NCBI GenBank assembly: GCA_050725495.1
Contig: JBOHHM010000075.1
Coordinates: 1 to 9,413 of the forward strand
DNA: 9,413 nucleotides
Direction of reading: 5' to 3'
Source: JBOHHM01 sp050725495
GTDB taxonomy: Bacteria; Pseudomonadota; Gammaproteobacteria; Burkholderiales; Burkholderiaceae_C
Shown here: positions 8,201-9,413 of the stretch, in pieces
Numbering within the stretch: position 1 is the stretch's first letter
How the letters are laid out: every line of letters begins with the position of its first letter
Notes under the pieces: generated by a model
Databases searched by the model: none
Told to the model about the DNA's origin: nothing
Seen by the model: the letters and a program-made list of their open reading frames with translations, nothing else
Made by a program: the position numbers and the translations under genes

Positions 8201-9413
8201 CACGTTGGCCTGGCCGCCCAGCTTGCCTTCGACGCCCACTTCACGCGCCACCGAGGTCACCTGTTCGGAGAATAGCGCCAGCGTATCGGTCATGTTGTTG
8301 ATGGTGTCGGCCAGCTCGGCGATCTCGCCTTTGGCTTCCACCGTCAGTTTTTTCTTCATGTCGCCGTTCGCTACGGCGGTCACCACTTTCGCGATGCCTC
8401 GCACCTGGCTGGTCAGGTTGGCCGCCATGAAGTTCACGCTTTGGGTCAAGTCCTTCCAGGTGCCGGACACACCTTGTACCTGTGCCTGACCCCCGAGCTT
8501 TCCCTCGGTGCCGACTTCGCGCGCCACCCGCGTCACCTCGGCGGCGAAGCTGTTGAGCTGGTCCACCATCGTGTTGATGGTGTTCTTCAGTTCCACGATT
8601 TCGCCCTTGGCTTCCACGGTAATTTTCCGTCCGAGGTCGCCTTTGGCCACCGCCGTCGTCACGTCGGCGATGTTGCGAACCTGATTGGTCAGGTTCGCCG
8701 CCATGCTGTTGACCGAGTCGGTCAAATCCTTCCACGTGCCGCCGACGCCGGTCACCTTGGCCTGGCCGCCGAGCTTGCCGTCGGTACCCACCTCACGTGC
8801 CACCCGCGTGACTTCGTCGGCGAAGGTCGAGAGCTGGTCCACCATCGTGTTGATGGTTTCCTTGAGTTGCAGAATTTCGCCTTTTGCTTCTGCCGTAATC
8901 TTGCGCGACAGGTCACCGTTTGCCACCGCCGTCGTCACGTCGGCAATGTTGCGCACCTGGGTGGTCAGGTTGGCCGCCATGCCGTTGACCGAATCGGTCA
9001 AGTCCTTCCAGGTACCGGAGGCGCCGGTCACTTCGGCCTGACCGCCTAGTTTGCCTTCGGTACCCACTTCCAGCGCCACGCGGGTCACCTCGGCGGCGAA
9101 GCTGGAGAGCTGGCCGACCATCGTGTTGATCGTGTTTTTCAGTTCGAGAATCTCGCCCTTGGCTTCGACGGTAATTTTCCGTCCGAGGTCGCCTTTGGCC
9201 ACCGCCGTCGTCACGTCGGCGATGTTGCGAACCTGATTGGTCAGGTTCGCCGCCATGCTGTTGACCGAGTCGGTCAAATCCTTCCAGGTGCCGCCGACGC
9301 CGGTCACCTTGGCCTGGCCGCCGAGCTTGCCGTCGGTACCCACCTCACGTGCCACCCGCGTGACTTCGTCGGCGAAGGTCGAGAGCTGGTCCACCATCGT
9401 GTTGATGGTTTCC
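5249..9413 (-). CDS. Poly-HAMP hybrid histidine kinase (HAMP array - GAF - HisKA - HATPase - REC x3), 5' end missing
   Basis: The frame is still open at the window edge, so the N-terminus and any sensor or membrane part are unseen. Numbering from the first visible Met codon (9395-9397), residues 1-460 are five 92-residue HAMP repeats of the Nik1/Os-1 type. A GAF domain follows at about 480-635, then a charged coiled coil (640-710). HisKA has His719 in MSHELRTPLN. HATPase has N-box NLLSNAFKF (835-843), G1 TDTGVGV (879-885), FEAFQQAD (894-901) and G2 GGTGLGLS (909-916). REC1 (about 994-1110) has Asp1044 and Lys1093. REC2 (about 1116-1237) has Asn1166 where the phospho-acceptor Asp belongs. REC3 (about 1262-1382) is canonical, with Asp1313 in LMDIMMPEMDG and Lys1365. 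Poly-HAMP kinases of this class sense osmotic or other stress in fungi; the bacterial signal is unknown. The next gene, a second kinase, starts within about 20-120 bases of the stop. Confidence 0.95.
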   Translation of the reverse strand, partial: ETINTMVDQLSTFADEVTRVAREVGTDGKLGGQAKVTGVGGTWKDLTDSVNSMAANLTNQVRNIADVTTAVAKGDLGRKITVEAKGEILELKNTINTMVGQLSSFAAEVTRVALEVGTEGKLGGQAEVTGASGTWKDLTDSVNGMAANLTTQVRNIADVTTAVANGDLSRKITAEAKGEILQLKETINTMVDQLSTFADEVTRVAREVGTDGKLGGQAKVTGVGGTWKDLTDSVNSMAANLTNQVRNIADVTTAVAKGDLGRKITVEAKGEIVELKNTINTMVDQLNSFAAEVTRVAREVGTEGKLGGQAQVQGVSGTWKDLTQSVNFMAANLTSQVRGIAKVVTAVANGDMKKKLTVEAKGEIAELADTINNMTDTLALFSEQVTSVAREVGVEGKLGGQANVPGAAGTWRDLTDNVNGLAANLTNQVRAIADVATAVTKGDLTRHVQVEAKGEVAELKDNVNEMIRNLRETTRQNAEQDWLKTNLAKFTRLLQGQRDLAAVSKMVLSEQAPLINAQHGVFYMMNESQPDQPKLKLLSAYAYKENINVNDEWRLGEGLVGQCAYEKRRILLTNVPSHYVAISSGLGAAAPLNIIVLPILFENQVKAVVEMASFTLYSTIHQAFLDQLAESIGIVLNTIEANMRTEELLKQSQSLAQELQSQQEELRQTNEELEDKARLLEEQKAEVERKNREVEVTKLSLEEKAEQLTLTSKYKSEFLSSMSHELRTPLNSLLILAQQLSDNTENNLTAKQVEYAKTIRSAGKDLLELIDEILYLSKIESGTVTLDLNEALFADLHDQIERTFRPVAESRTLGFTIELAPTLPPSIWTDEKRLLQVVKNLLSNAFKFTEKGSVKISIAPAVSGWSVDHGGLNAADMVVAFVVTDTGVGVAAGKQKLIFEAFQQADTGTSRKYGGTGLGLSISRELARRLGGELRLISSETDKGSTFALFVPLRTYDASRHTTDELSMEAEHGHAKRDLMPAPPAQIVDDRESVQPGDQVLLMLEGDGRFASILLAAARQKGFRGIVTTRGTDALELVERFKPAAITLDLGLQDIDGWSVLEQFKRNFTTRHVPVQIIAADDDRTRGLRYGAFGYLVKPVTADEIQNALVDVVKFAQRKTRNLLVIESDEGYRARILDLVGNGDVQVETTGSGGEALKMLTSQCYDCAVVNLKLPDISGIDFLEALQKSDSTRDMPIVVYGTEALTKPEQERFRTLVGKSAIKEVQSPERILDETALFLHRVVSKLPQTQRKMLERLYEGSGSLEGKKALVVDDDVRNIFALTSVLESNKMLVTSAENGRTAIELLQQQADTDIVLMDIMMPEMDGFETMRQIRRIKTFETLPMIALTAKAMKGDREKCIEAGASDYVSKPVDADQLLSLMRKWLNR
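8616..8861 (-). repeat. Near-identical repeat copy 1 (552-bp period)
   Basis: This segment matches 9168-9413 at 245 of 246 positions by direct comparison. The single difference is C at 8735 against G at 9287, which is synonymous in a Thr codon of GTWKD. The copy covers most of HAMP unit 3 and the end of unit 2. Identity falls off abruptly to the left of 8616. Confidence 0.92.
9168..9413 (-). repeat. Near-identical repeat copy 2 (552-bp period, reaches window edge)
   Basis: This is the partner of 8616-8861, lying exactly 552 bases (two HAMP units) away. Identity continues up to the last base of the window, so the true length of the duplication is not known. Neighbouring units 2 and 4 have clearly diverged from these and from each other at the DNA level. 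Confidence 0.92.

Larger units (their letters stand above)
8018..9413 (-). repeat. Tandem 276-bp coding repeats (poly-HAMP array), five full units plus edge
   Basis: The five in-frame units, read in coding order, are 9397-9122, 9121-8846, 8845-8570, 8569-8294 and 8293-8018. Each encodes 92 residues. The recurring pattern is FA-EVTRVA-EVG, GKLGGQA, GTWKDLT--VN, MAANLT-QVR-IA, TAVA-GDL, VEAKGEI-EL--TIN. Each unit appears to hold two HAMP-like halves: a canonical one (TAVA-GDL...EAKGEI) and a divergent one (EVG--GKLGGQA...GTWKDLT). Units 1 and 3 are one subtype (TDGK, AKGD) and units 2 and 4 another (TEGK, ANGD). Unit 5, next to the GAF domain, is the most diverged. The sixteen bases left of the edge encode ETINT in frame, so at least one more unit lies outside. 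Confidence 0.93.

Noticed and set aside
8441..9049. Plus-strand open frame with repeating peptides opposite the HAMP array
   Set aside because: Its periodicity simply mirrors the coding repeats on the other strand, and no independent signal supports translation.
8018..9413. Regular repeats as a possible CRISPR array or satellite DNA
   Set aside because: The period is 276 bp, the units are contiguous and in frame, and they encode recognisable HAMP segments.

Overview
The window looks like chromosomal DNA of a GC-rich betaproteobacterium, probably Burkholderiales and perhaps the Comamonadaceae. This rests on the overall sequence of the soluble pyrophosphatase and on base composition, and is an inference, not a database result. 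Five protein genes fill nearly all of it. No tRNA, rRNA, CRISPR array, insertion sequence or phage gene is visible.

Left part (1-2900), pyrophosphate metabolism. hppA, a K+-independent-type membrane proton-pumping pyrophosphatase, is on the minus strand. ppa, the soluble family I inorganic pyrophosphatase, is divergent on the plus strand. They share an intergenic region of about 200 bp that holds an 18-bp imperfect palindrome just upstream of ppa. One enzyme conserves the energy of PPi hydrolysis as a proton gradient and the other releases it as heat, so the shared region is a natural place to balance the two. A good intrinsic terminator closes ppa and may also serve the convergent gene that follows.

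Middle (2929-3987). A serine alpha/beta hydrolase of the esterase/lipase type lies on the minus strand. Upstream of it is a short stretch that I cannot assign.

Right part (3988-9413), a signalling locus on the minus strand. The upstream gene is a very large hybrid histidine kinase whose 5' end lies outside the window. Its visible order is tandem 92-residue HAMP repeats, GAF, coiled coil, HisKA, HATPase and three receiver domains. Directly after it comes a second kinase with an N-terminal receiver and a NarX-like HisKA_3/HATPase core. The pair looks like one operon and a two-kinase relay or cross-regulating module. No DNA-binding or enzymatic output protein is in view.

The most notable features are three. 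The HAMP array is built as a two-unit (552-bp) higher-order repeat with a 245/246-bp identical copy that runs off the window edge. The middle receiver of the hybrid kinase has Asn instead of the phospho-accepting Asp. The receiver of the second kinase has Ser instead of the conserved Lys.
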